Assembly: GCA_947630215.1 (NCBI GenBank)
Contig: CANRGX010000021.1
Span: 1 to 38,058, forward strand
From: an uncultured Eisenbergiella sp.
GTDB lineage: Bacteria > Bacillota > Clostridia > Lachnospirales > Lachnospiraceae
DNA: 38,058 nt
Reading direction: 5' to 3'
Shown: in pieces, positions 1 through 7,583 of the stretch
How the letters are laid out: each line of letters begins with the position of its first letter
Position numbering within the stretch: the first letter of the stretch is position 1
Program-made: the position numbers and the translations under genes
The notes under the pieces: model-generated
Seen by the model: the letters and a program-made list of their open reading frames with translations, nothing else
Told to the model about the DNA's origin: nothing
Database searches by the model: none

Positions 1-231
1 CTGATTTATTTTGACAAGCTCTACAAAGTGATGAATGATGTAGAGAAGCGGCAGCTTATGGAATCGCTGATTTCAGAAATACAGATTTTTGAAGACAGGC
101 AGCCTAACGGCCAATGGCTCAAATCCATGAAATTCAAGCTCCCCATTATTGAGGGGGATATGGAGTTGAGTTTGGACAATGATGAACATGTCGAGGTGGT
201 GTGTCTTTTGGAAAGACTGGATGTTGGGTAA
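1..231 (+). CDS. Large serine recombinase, C-terminal end (partial)
   Basis: The reading frame is open from the first base, so the gene begins outside the window. The visible 76 residues carry the tail typical of large serine site-specific recombinases of Bacillota integrative elements: a helix with DKLYKVMNDVEKR, then ESLISEIQIF, then a PNGQWLKSMKF strand and a final EVVCLLERL. In full-length members this end follows the recombinase zinc-ribbon and coiled-coil DNA-binding part; the catalytic N-terminal domain is not visible. Such enzymes integrate and excise conjugative or mobilizable elements, so this marks one edge of a mobile element or its remnant. A second, broken recombinase start lies at 1875. 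It cannot be told from the window whether this copy is intact upstream. Confidence 0.72.
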   Translation: MIYFDKLYKVMNDVEKRQLMESLISEIQIFEDRQPNGQWLKSMKFKLPIIEGDMELSLDNDEHVEVVCLLERLDVG

Positions 232-412
232 TATAGGAAAGTGGAAGTGTGGGATGATTAAGCGGGAGAGTTATCATAAGCTGAAATCAGAGAAGGCCAG
301 GCAGTCCCATGTGTCCAGCGTCATTCTAAGCGTGCCGTCAGAGAAAGAGGTGGTGAAAAGGGCGGCGCTGGGGTATTTTAAGAGGATGTAGGGGAAGTAT
401 CCTCTTTGCATA

Positions 413-441
413 TTGAAGGTTGTACTTGTCTCCGTTACAAT
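413..441 (+). promoter_or_regulatory. Predicted sigma-A promoter for the AlbA_2-type gene
   Basis: TTGAAG (413-418) and TACAAT (436-441) are separated by 17 bases and lie about 65 bases upstream of the ATG at 508, in a stretch with no other convincing gene. Confidence 0.5.
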
Positions 442-507
442 ATGGTTGGGACAAATACCTGATGGAAAAGCGATGAAGCGTGGTACGGTTCAAAAAGGAG
501 GCTGCTT

Positions 508-1860
508 ATGGCAGAAAGTCAAAACATCGAATATAAAGAATCCTGGCGCGATGAATATCTGAAATGGGTATGCGGTTTTGCCAATGCGCAGGGTGGAACT
601 ATTTATATTGGCGTTGATGATAACGGCAAAGTGGTCGGAGTGAAGGATATAAAGAAACTGATGGAGGATATTCCCAACAAGATTCAGTCGGGACTTGGCA
701 TTATTGCTGACGTCAATCAGCTGACAAAGGACGGGGTGGGTTATCTGGAAATCAAGATAAAACCCAGTTCTTTTCCCGTCAGCTATCATGGGCAGTTTCA
801 TTATAGAAGCGGCAGCACGAAACAACAGCTTACAGGGATTGCGCTGTCGGAGTTTATTATGCAGAAAACCGGTGTTCGCTGGGAAGATGTTACAGTTGAG
901 GATATTACTGTAGATGATTTAGATGATGAAAGTTTCAAAATCTTCCGGCGCGAAGCGTTGAGAAAAAAACGAATGACTGAGGCAGAACTGAACATTTCAA
1001 ATGCGGAGCTGCTTCAGAAGCTGCATCTGATAAAGGACGGGAAACTGAAAAGGTCTGCGGTTCTCTTGTTTTACAATGACCCAAGTATCGTACAAAATGG
1101 AAGCTTTATAAAAATCGGAAAGTTTGACGAAAAGGGGAGAGTCACCTATCATCATGACCTTGAGGAATCGCTTCTGGTAAATGCCAGTAAAGTGATTGAC
1201 TTGATTTATCTGATGTACCTGAAAGCAAAAATCAGCTATGAACATGATCGGCGTGTCGAGGAATATCCCTTTGCCCGGGAGGCCATTCGTGAAGCAATCT
1301 ACAATGCGATTGCCCACAACTGTTATATGTATGGCGCTCCAATTCAGATAAGGATTGCAGATGATTCTATTACTATAAGTAACAGTTGTATTTTGCCTGA
1401 TGGTTGGACAGTGGAAACCCTTATGGAACCGCATGACTCAAAACCCTATAATCCGGACATTGCCAATGTTTTTTATCGTGCCGGGTTTATTGAAAACTGG
1501 GGACAGGGAATCCAGAAAATTTGCGATACATGTAAAGAAATCGGAGCGGATTTACCGGTGTATGAATTGCGCGGGAATGACCTGAGAATTCATTTCAAGG
1601 CGTTAGAAAGAGCCCTTATAGATTACCCAAAGGTCCAAAAGGGTCAAAGTGAACCTTTGGCTGAACCTAAAGAGAAGCTTTTGAGCGAAAAAATTATTCG
1701 ACTGCTTAGGGATAATCCGCGTACGACTTATGATGAACTCGCAGTAGAATTAGAATTATCGCGCAGCACAATAAAAAGAACAATGAACAGGTTGGTTGTT
1801 GACGGCCTTATTGAGCGGGTCGGTGGAAAGAGATACGGGCATTGGAAGATAAATGATTAG
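508..1860 (+). CDS. AlbA_2-domain / divergent GHKL ATPase-type transcriptional regulator
   Basis: This 450-residue protein matches the COG2865 layout. Residues about 5-120 form an AlbA_2 (Schlafen-like) putative nucleic-acid-binding domain with the hallmark FANAQGGTIYIGVDD at 24-38. Residues about 255-380 form a divergent GHKL-type ATPase region with REAIYNAIAHN near 262 and the typical ENWGQGIQKI near 328. A C-terminal winged helix (about 404-448, TTYDELAVELELSRSTIKRT) completes it. The start is set by AAAGGAGG about 8 bases before the ATG. Members are presumed transcriptional regulators, often within mobile elements; targets are unknown. It stands between two serine recombinase fragments, which suggests it arrived as cargo. 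It appears full length and intact, unlike its neighbours. Confidence 0.85.
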   Translation: MAESQNIEYKESWRDEYLKWVCGFANAQGGTIYIGVDDNGKVVGVKDIKKLMEDIPNKIQSGLGIIADVNQLTKDGVGYLEIKIKPSSFPVSYHGQFHYRSGSTKQQLTGIALSEFIMQKTGVRWEDVTVEDITVDDLDDESFKIFRREALRKKRMTEAELNISNAELLQKLHLIKDGKLKRSAVLLFYNDPSIVQNGSFIKIGKFDEKGRVTYHHDLEESLLVNASKVIDLIYLMYLKAKISYEHDRRVEEYPFAREAIREAIYNAIAHNCYMYGAPIQIRIADDSITISNSCILPDGWTVETLMEPHDSKPYNPDIANVFYRAGFIENWGQGIQKICDTCKEIGADLPVYELRGNDLRIHFKALERALIDYPKVQKGQSEPLAEPKEKLLSEKIIRLLRDNPRTTYDELAVELELSRSTIKRTMNRLVVDGLIERVGGKRYGHWKIND

Positions 1861-1874
1861 ACTGGAGGAGCAAA

Positions 1875-2024
1875 ATGAAACCAAAGAAAAGATGTTATAT
1901 TTATACCCGTGTCTCCGCCTCCATATAGGTGGACGGCTACAGTCTGGACGCGCAGAAAGATAGGTTGCGCAAGTACGCAGAATTTCAGGAATTTGAGATT
2001 GCCGGGGAGTATTCCGAAATGTAA
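1875..2024 (+). pseudogene. Serine recombinase N-terminal fragment with nonsense codons
   Basis: The ATG at 1875 follows GGAGG and opens a frame reading MKPKKRCYIYTRVSAS, a TAG stop at 1926, then VDGYSLDAQKDRLRKYAEF and a TAA at 2022. YxRVSxxxQVDGYSLDxQ is the catalytic start of serine recombinases; the active Ser is in RVS. The TAG sits exactly where the family has Gln, so a C-to-T change of CAG explains it. Homology ends near the second stop, with no DNA-binding part nearby. It is only 15 bases downstream of the AlbA_2 gene and could be cotranscribed, but can make only a 17-residue peptide. Confidence 0.85.
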
Positions 2025-2209
2025 ACCCAGGAATTGATACAAATAAATGCCGTTGTCGAAACGGCAGAATGGCTTAAAATCAAGGGATGCCGGAGATTAA
2101 GGACTCTCTGACAGCTCTTTCTTTGTAGTTAATTGCCTGCAAGACAAAAAGAGCATTCTGAGCGTTTGACTCAGACGGGAAATGCGAAATTGCTGTTGAG
2201 CGGACAACA

Positions 2210-2238
2210 TTGCCCTTTCATGCGGCCCGGTTTATAAT
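2210..2238 (+). promoter_or_regulatory. Predicted promoter for the 2283 gene
   Basis: TTGCCC (2210-2215) and TATAAT (2233-2238) have 17-base spacing and lie 45 bases before the ATG at 2283. The -10 is perfect; the -35 matches only its TTG. Confidence 0.45.
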
Positions 2239-2282
2239 ATGAAACAAAGAGAAAAAGCATATGACGCGAAGGGGGATATGAC

Positions 2283-3053
2283 ATGGATATGCGGTTTTAC
2301 GCGGACAAGGCAGGACGGGTCTACCGGTTCCTCTGGCAGCAGTTCCGTGAGAGCGCGGAACGGGCCGCAACGCAGGAAGGCCGGGATAAAATGAAGGAAC
2401 GGCTGGCCGAGGCGGGCAAGGTGTCGTTATCCACCGTGGAGAACCACCTGCGCAAGCGGACAACACGCGGTGCCAATTTTCCTTGCGATATCGCTATCGT
2501 TCGCGCCTACGGCAGGGTGCTGGAAGGGAATGAAAGCGCTTTTCTGGAGATGACAGTCTCCCGGACGGACGCCCGGGCGGCAGTATCTGTGGATCCGGGA
2601 GAGGCCCTGAGTCTGCTGGGCACCCGTTTTACCGTCTGGCCCGAGGGGGATCGGCGTATCGGGGAAACAGTGTTTGTGCGGCTCTGGGAGCTTCTAGGTC
2701 TCTATGCTGCCACGGACTGCTATAACCGGCGGTCTGACACAGGTGAGCTGGAAGGCGCTGAGGAATATTTTGGCGCTATAGTCAAGTCCATATGCCAAAA
2801 AGCAGGGGAAACGGGCGATGACGAAGGCAGGAGATTCTTGTTGAGGATAGTCCGGGACGTGGGGGATTTTGTGAAGAACTATGAGCTTCCCGGCGTGCCT
2901 GACCGTTGGATCCGGCTGAACCCGCGCCTGAGTTATTTTGAGCCTGTGTTCGAACTGGCGGACGCCCTTCCGGCGGAACAGATGGCGGAGCTTGACGCCG
3001 CAGGACGTTTCCGTATCCCGTTTCCTACTCCGTGGGAACGGCGGATGCGATGA
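2283..3053 (+). CDS. Unknown protein with N-terminal HTH-like segment
   Basis: The product has 256 residues and no family I can name. GGGGG ends seven bases before the chosen ATG and a TATAAT box lies 45 bases upstream, so expression looks real. Residues about 34-60 are helical and basic, with a segment (KVSLSTVENHLRKR, 46-59) that reads like the recognition part of a helix-turn-helix. The remaining 190 residues are soluble, Trp- and acid-rich, without membrane segments or a signal peptide. The overall look is of a cytoplasmic regulator-like protein related to HTH proteins found near mobile elements, but that is inference. The stop overlaps a possible small ORF by ATGA at 3050. Confidence 0.55.
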   Translation: MDMRFYADKAGRVYRFLWQQFRESAERAATQEGRDKMKERLAEAGKVSLSTVENHLRKRTTRGANFPCDIAIVRAYGRVLEGNESAFLEMTVSRTDARAAVSVDPGEALSLLGTRFTVWPEGDRRIGETVFVRLWELLGLYAATDCYNRRSDTGELEGAEEYFGAIVKSICQKAGETGDDEGRRFLLRIVRDVGDFVKNYELPGVPDRWIRLNPRLSYFEPVFELADALPAEQMAELDAAGRFRIPFPTPWERRMR

Positions 3054-3214
3054 GGGGAGAAATATTTATATCAACGTGGGATGCCGCAGGCCGGTTCACG
3101 GATTCCGGTATGGGCGATTCCCGTTACCGATTCGAGAAAGCTTTCTTTGGAGGCTCCAGATTTATTCCTGCCGGGAAACAGACGGCATTGTGTGGAAAGA
3201 GAGAGATGTGGTAG
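3050..3214 (+). CDS. Possible small translationally coupled ORF
   Basis: The ATG at 3050 overlaps the stop of the preceding gene as ATGA and would give a 54-residue soluble peptide starting MRGEIFISTWDAAGR. There is no independent RBS; support comes only from the overlap. No homologous family is recognised, and a chance ORF or the tail of a degraded gene is as likely. Confidence 0.22.
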   Translation: MRGEIFISTWDAAGRFTDSGMGDSRYRFEKAFFGGSRFIPAGKQTALCGKREMW

Positions 3215-3270
3215 AATGAAGATAGCAGGAAAACTGCAAAAATAGTAAGGATGAAAAAACGCTGGAAGAT

Positions 3271-3480
3271 ATGGAGGTAACGAATAAGGACATTCTGAAG
3301 CTTTTCGCAGATAAGCATATAGAAAAGAAGTTTTCATACACAGAGTAGTATACGTAAACCCATAAGCTTACGGGGCCGTACATCGAACGGTTTCCTGATA
3401 TACGTTTGAAGAATTATGTGCAGAGGAAGGCATCTGACGGTTCAGTGAAAGGGAAAATAATATATGCTGCCCGAGGATAG
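3271..3480 (+). pseudogene. Small decayed ORF with two in-frame stops
   Basis: One frame runs from ATG 3271 to TAG 3478: MEVTNKDILKLFADKHIEKK, then a TAG (3346) and a TAA (3352) two codons apart, then HKLTGPYIERFPDIRLKNYV onward. Both halves look like ordinary protein and stay in the same frame, so the frame was probably once open. Both stops could derive from Gln codons by C-to-T. No family is recognised. It could instead be two unrelated short frames that happen to align. Confidence 0.4.
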
Positions 3481-3586
3481 CGTCGCCAGACTGCAGGCAG
3501 GACGCGATGTGGTCGCGGAGCAGACGTTTTACAAAGTGAAAAGGCGCAAGCGGGAAGAACTTTTAGAAAGATTAAGGATGAAATAA
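3464..3586 (+). CDS. Possible small basic protein (40 aa)
   Basis: The ATG at 3464 has AAAGGG about 10 bases upstream and a 40-codon frame ending just before the next ORF. The predicted peptide begins MLPEDSVARLQAGRD and ends in a Lys/Arg-rich helix (KVKRRKREELLERLRMK). It overlaps the end of the decayed frame at 3271-3480. It could be a small regulator or a fragment; no family is recognised. Confidence 0.27.
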   Translation: MLPEDSVARLQAGRDVVAEQTFYKVKRRKREELLERLRMK

Positions 3587-3631
3587 TTGAGAATCATCGG
3601 AAAGGAAAAAAGAAGAAAGGGGTGCTGTGAG

Positions 3632-3880
3632 ATGAGAGTCATTAGCATGCGGCTGTCCGACATAGAGTTGGCAAGGATCGAAGAAGGTAAGTTCGTCCCT
3701 GTACTGGAATGCGTAAAACACCCGTATGGGCCAGATTTCAAACAGTGGTATGAGGACTGCTTTTATGGTATCCAAAATTCCCGTACATTCGACGAACGGT
3801 ATGCGCTTGTGGAATCAAATGGATATTTTTGTTACAGCAAGCCCGAGTTGAAACTGATCGCCATGAGGACAGACGAGTGA
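3632..3880 (+). CDS. Small hypothetical protein
   Basis: The ATG at 3632 is preferred over an upstream in-frame TTG (3587) because GAAAGGGG lies about 9 bases before it. The 82-residue product starts MRVISMRLSDIELARIEEG and is soluble and acidic, with aromatic-rich stretches (HPYGPDFKQWYEDCFYG). There are no membrane segments and no recognisable family. It is the last ORF of the eroded accessory stretch before the membrane-protein gene at 4041. Its coding quality looks reasonable. Confidence 0.45.
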   Translation: MRVISMRLSDIELARIEEGKFVPVLECVKHPYGPDFKQWYEDCFYGIQNSRTFDERYALVESNGYFCYSKPELKLIAMRTDE

Positions 3881-4040
3881 TGCATATAAAAGGATCCTTG
3901 ATCTGTCTTTCTTTTCAAACACCGAAGACAGTCATGGCGGGCCATATTTATCTCTTATGAACGAAAAATACGTACGGTTTTTCCACTGAGCAGGCGAGAG
4001 CGATCAAGTATGCACCGGCGGATACAGGAGACAAAAGTGT

Positions 4041-5312
4041 ATGAGAGACTATTGGGAACAGACAGAAAATACAGATAATTTGGAGCGGGGTATGTTTCTC
4101 ATCCTGCCGCTTCGTTATGAGGAAACGGCGGGGTTCCGGCATATATCTGTTGTCGGAGAGGAGATCCCTTTTGTCTCCGGCGATTTCATTGAGCTGATGA
4201 ACCGTAAGTGCCGGGCGGATGGGGATTTCGTACGACGTTTTCGGTTGAATGTGAACTTGACGCCGATCCGTATGAAGGCAGATATTCCGATTACGGATCT
4301 GCAGCTTTTTGTATTTTACAATGGCGTGGCGTTCCTGACGGTCTACCTGTCATACCGCAATCAAGATGTGGGTTCTGTATATGAGTTTATCTATCCGGGT
4401 TATTTGAGCGAAACGGAGGAAGTAAAGGCAAAACAATATGCCTTTCTGAAAGAACTTGAGGAGAAGATCCTGCTGCAGAGCAGTCCGCAGTTTCGTTGGT
4501 TCATGGCGGAGGACGGAGCCGGCAGCGTCGTTTTAAAGGAGGCCTACCGTCTCAACGCGGCATACGCGCCGAAACGGTTTGCCAATACGGAGATCCTGAG
4601 CAGGATCACCTACAATGAACATCGGATCATCGAGCTGTCCCGCGATTTTGAGGATCTGTCGGAGGAGGATGTGGCTTATGTCACGGGCGCGAAGGATGTG
4701 CTTTCCGAAGATTATGGCTGGGGCTGCTGCGTGACCTCGCAGGAGATCTCACTCGTCTATGCGCAGGGCAAAATCCCGCTGGCCGCCCGGGCAGAGGATG
4801 ATCTGCTGCTGACGATGCTTGCGGTGTATCAGAAATATTCCTGTCTGATGCTGAACGAAGAAATTCATCAGCGGCATATGCTGGAGAGAGAAAAAATCGG
4901 TTTTCAGAAAAGTATTCAGCAGCTGAAATGGGAGGCACTGGAATTCATCGCCTACGGTACGTTGGAACCGTCCCAGATTTCGCGCTGGAACAACGTATGC
5001 GAGATGTACCGACTGCTGATCCGCATGAACGGCGTGGAGGAGAGCATCGGCGAGATCAAGGAAAAGATTGGGCTGCTCAACGAAGAACAGGAGCGCCTGG
5101 ACGCCCGAAGGGAAAGCAGCATTGGTATGATCATCGCCGTATTCGGCTTGATTTCCATTGTGGGGGCGATCCTGCAGACGGTGGATTACTTATCGTCAGG
5201 CAGGGTAGAAATGATCATCAGTTTTGTACTCTCATGCGTGGGGATCGCGGTGTTCGGGTCGGCGCTTGTGGGGATGTATTGGAGAAGGAAGAAAAGGAAG
5301 GGGGACGTGTAG
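4041..5312 (+). CDS. Membrane protein with CorA-like C-terminal topology, GMN motif absent
   Basis: The 423-residue product has a soluble N-terminal part of about 350 residues, a long charged helical stretch (about 275-352), two closely spaced membrane helices (about 354-377 and 389-412), and a short basic tail YWRRKKRKGDV. A long stalk helix followed by two C-terminal membrane helices and a basic end is the architecture of CorA-type divalent cation channels. The loop between the helices reads TVDYLSSGRVEM and lacks the GMN (YGMNF) selectivity motif. It is therefore either a distant CorA-superfamily relative or an unrelated membrane-tethered protein with convergent topology. The start at 4041 is the first ATG after AGGAGACAAAAGTG. 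A short AT-rich gene of unknown function follows at 5384. Confidence 0.6.
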   Translation: MRDYWEQTENTDNLERGMFLILPLRYEETAGFRHISVVGEEIPFVSGDFIELMNRKCRADGDFVRRFRLNVNLTPIRMKADIPITDLQLFVFYNGVAFLTVYLSYRNQDVGSVYEFIYPGYLSETEEVKAKQYAFLKELEEKILLQSSPQFRWFMAEDGAGSVVLKEAYRLNAAYAPKRFANTEILSRITYNEHRIIELSRDFEDLSEEDVAYVTGAKDVLSEDYGWGCCVTSQEISLVYAQGKIPLAARAEDDLLLTMLAVYQKYSCLMLNEEIHQRHMLEREKIGFQKSIQQLKWEALEFIAYGTLEPSQISRWNNVCEMYRLLIRMNGVEESIGEIKEKIGLLNEEQERLDARRESSIGMIIAVFGLISIVGAILQTVDYLSSGRVEMIISFVLSCVGIAVFGSALVGMYWRRKKRKGDV

Positions 5313-5383
5313 AGGTACGGGAAAATATTCTGACATACGGCGTGCAAAAATGTGTTGGGAGTGAAATTAGAAAGGGAAAAAAT

Positions 5384-6109
5384 ATGAGTGAATGGATAAC
5401 GGAAAAAAGCGACATAAAAGAAAGCAAAATAGAAGAAAGAACAGGTTTGAAACCCGGAATCGTGTGGATTAACGGTAAAACATTTGAAAATAATATCTGC
5501 CTGTATGACTGTAATTCGGCCAATTTTCATTTGTTGCCAGACTTGGATTTAGAAGATGCAAAAGATGTAAAAGATGCGTTAGAGGGCTATTTAAACGAGG
5601 TAGGAGATGTACGAAAAGAATTAATTAAAATTATTGAGAATGAAATTATTGAGAATGAACGCAGATTATCTGATTTAAAGATAGATGAAGGGGAAGGTAA
5701 GAAAGGTAGTTTAAGCCCAACTCAATATCCGCCAGAATACAAGGAACGTGGAATCTGCAATGCTTTTTACAAGCATATTTTGCTCTATGATGGTCAGCGT
5801 TATTATACGATCAATTTTATGAGATGGTATATTGATAAGGAAAGGAAGGTAAATTGCAGGTTTGGAGAAATACAATTTGATACAACAAAAAATAAAGTTC
5901 AACGCGTAAATACTGCAAATACGGAAAAAGATATCATTCGTTATCCAAAATCATACATAGGCCAGTCTGAAAAAATGATTCGATTGGACGGAGAAGATCA
6001 AGTATGTATTTACAATCCGAAAGATGTTGGAAATATTTGGGAAATCAATAAGTGCGAAAAAAAGCGGAAGAAGTGGTCGAGAAATTTTGTGATTTTTATG
6101 AAAAAGTGA
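5384..6109 (+). CDS. Hypothetical AT-rich soluble protein
   Basis: The ATG at 5384 is preceded by AAAGGGAAAAAAT; the frame extends far upstream but that part overlaps the preceding gene in another frame. The 241-residue product is soluble and rich in Lys, Glu, Ile and Asn, with a helical acidic middle (about 55-100) containing a duplicated IIENE unit and a later Tyr-rich part (about 125-155, with LLYDGQRYYTINFMRWYID). Base composition is clearly more AT-rich than the flanking genes, suggesting separate acquisition. No domain is recognised. It lies between a CorA-topology membrane protein and an L,D-transpeptidase and could belong to the same accessory unit. Confidence 0.5.
   Translation: MSEWITEKSDIKESKIEERTGLKPGIVWINGKTFENNICLYDCNSANFHLLPDLDLEDAKDVKDALEGYLNEVGDVRKELIKIIENEIIENERRLSDLKIDEGEGKKGSLSPTQYPPEYKERGICNAFYKHILLYDGQRYYTINFMRWYIDKERKVNCRFGEIQFDTTKNKVQRVNTANTEKDIIRYPKSYIGQSEKMIRLDGEDQVCIYNPKDVGNIWEINKCEKKRKKWSRNFVIFMKK
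5630..5659 (+). repeat. Perfect 15-bp tandem duplication within the 5384 gene
   Basis: The unit ATTATTGAGAATGAA occurs twice back to back (5630-5644, 5645-5659). It keeps the frame and duplicates the residues IIENE in a predicted helix. A slippage-prone site. Confidence 0.85.
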
Positions 6110-6131
6110 GGGATGAGAAGGAAAATAGAAT

Positions 6132-6653
6132 ATGAAAAACACATACATAGCCCATAAATCCCTTCTATCCTCCGTCTGCTCCAACCAATATTATCTGAAG
6201 CTGAACCGCATCGCGCAGGCTTTGGAGGTCTACGAACAGGCGGACAGCAACACCTTACGGGAGCTTTACCCCCTGCGGGAGAATTTCGATACTTCCGATT
6301 ATGTGTTGTTTACGTTGAAAAAATCGATCCCCTGCATTTTCGGCGGAGAAGGAAAAACGCGCACGCCTTCCGGAATTTTCCGCATCGAACATATATCGAA
6401 GCCGCATGAGGAATATGTCAGTTGCTATCACCCGCAATACGACCAGGTGAAGTTTTTCGGCTATCTGGAGGTGTTTGAGGATTATTTTATCCATAGCGAT
6501 ATGTATTTGCCGGATGCCACGGGCGATACGTTTCGGCAGATGAAGCCTATATCAGCACAGGATGCCCACACCTCCGGATGTATCCGCATACCGCAGGAAG
6601 AACTGGACTGGCTGGTGGAATATATAGCAGAAGGAACGGTGATTGAAATGTGA
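6132..6653 (+). CDS. L,D-transpeptidase (YkuD domain), no signal peptide
   Basis: The YkuD fold is recognisable from GKTRTPSGIFRIEH (about 74-87), the upstream conserved His in YFIHSD (His121), and the active-site motif HTSGCIRI with catalytic Cys150 and Arg152. These enzymes form 3-3 peptide cross-links in peptidoglycan or attach proteins to it, acting outside the membrane. The 173-residue product shows no signal peptide, membrane anchor or LysM domain: it starts MKNTYIAHKSLLSSV, unlike most exported members. The residue two before the Cys is Ser rather than the usual His, a variant seen in some subfamilies. It may be leaderless, anchored by a partner, or missing an upstream extension. It follows the 5384 gene by 22 bases. 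Confidence 0.85.
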   Translation: MKNTYIAHKSLLSSVCSNQYYLKLNRIAQALEVYEQADSNTLRELYPLRENFDTSDYVLFTLKKSIPCIFGGEGKTRTPSGIFRIEHISKPHEEYVSCYHPQYDQVKFFGYLEVFEDYFIHSDMYLPDATGDTFRQMKPISAQDAHTSGCIRIPQEELDWLVEYIAEGTVIEM

Positions 6654-6860
6654 GGAAGGCGGCTTCGGGGGGATCCTCTACGTGATGCCTAAAGCGGCAG
6701 GAATGAAAAAGATTGTGGCATTGATGCCAAAATCTGAAACCGTATCTGTCCCGCTCTGCCCGGATATCGGTCTGTTTCAGGGGCGGTCATTACGACAGTT
6801 ACACGTTGACATCGGACATCCCGGAAGGAAGATACGGAGAAAGGTGACTTGGTGTGAAGC
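6654..6860 (+). other. Intergenic stretch, possible gene remnant
   Basis: About 207 bases between the transpeptidase and the first phosphoesterase. Short open frames occur but none has an RBS or a recognisable domain; one ends GRYGEKVTWCEA just before the next start. It may be decayed coding sequence. No terminator or promoter stands out. Confidence 0.3.
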
Positions 6861-7583
6861 ATGAAATTATATTGTATGTCGGATATCCACGGCTGCCTTG
6901 CGGAATTTGAGGAGGCGTTATCACTGGCAGAGCGGCATCTGGAGGAAGATGATGTGAAGCTGATCCTTCTCGGCGATTATATCCACGGCGGCGCAGACAA
7001 CAGGGGTGTGCTGGACAGGGTCATGGCGCTCCAGCATCGGTACGGTAAAGATAAGGTCGTGGCACTTCTGGGAAACCATGAGGAATTTGTACTTCAAGGT
7101 GATTCGGATATCGACCACTTGATTAAGATGATCGGGAAGAATTGTAACGACGGGGACGACGATGGAGAAGACGACAAATACATCCGCTGGATGGAAAAGC
7201 TGCCCCGTTATGATACGGAGGGCAATACCATCTTCGTCCATGCGGGCATCGACGAGGAGGCCGGCGACCTGTGGGAGTGGCTCACGGAGGATGAGACATT
7301 TACCGGAAAATATCCTGCGGAGACAGGGTGGATTCAGGGCCTTGAAATGAAGGTGGTAGCAGGGCATGTGGGCACCGCCGAGATCTCGGGAGATCCCTGC
7401 TATCATGACATCTATTATGACGGGGCAAGCCACTATTACATAGACGGCTCGGTTTTGGACAGCGGCAGGATCCCCGTGCTGAAGGTGGATACGGATACGG
7501 ATCGCTACTACAGAGTGACGGAGACCGGCGACTGGCCCATCCTGCCCTATGAGGAGGAGAACGGAAAAGTATGCACTACGTAA
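6861..7583 (+). CDS. Calcineurin-like metallophosphoesterase (PPP type), variant motif
   Basis: The 240-residue product has the metallophosphoesterase metal ligands in order: DIHG (Asp8, His10), GDY (Asp39), GNHE (Asn72, His73), FVHAG (near 123) and AGH (near 167). It resembles bacterial PPP-type phosphatases that hydrolyse phosphoproteins or dinucleoside polyphosphates in the cytoplasm. The usual GDxxDRG motif reads GDYIHGG, so the Arg that normally contacts phosphate is absent, which may alter substrate or activity. An acidic insert (DGDDDGEDD near 98-106) is also unusual. It ends 13 bases inside the next, related gene, so the two are cotranscribed and translationally coupled. The substrate is unknown. 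Confidence 0.85.
   Translation: MKLYCMSDIHGCLAEFEEALSLAERHLEEDDVKLILLGDYIHGGADNRGVLDRVMALQHRYGKDKVVALLGNHEEFVLQGDSDIDHLIKMIGKNCNDGDDDGEDDKYIRWMEKLPRYDTEGNTIFVHAGIDEEAGDLWEWLTEDETFTGKYPAETGWIQGLEMKVVAGHVGTAEISGDPCYHDIYYDGASHYYIDGSVLDSGRIPVLKVDTDTDRYYRVTETGDWPILPYEEENGKVCTT

Noticed and set aside
254-391. 45-codon forward ORF after the recombinase tail
   Set aside because: There is no RBS, no recognised family, and it overlaps nothing that suggests coupling. It may be a remnant but cannot be supported.
2938-3219. 93-codon ORF overlapping the end of the 2283 gene
   Set aside because: It starts deep in the better-supported gene, has no RBS, and competes with a coupled frame at 3050 that itself is weak.
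3881-4040. Possible promoter or gene tail before the CorA-like gene
   Set aside because: TTGATC has no -10 box at normal distance, and the open reading ending in DTGDKSV has no start or family.
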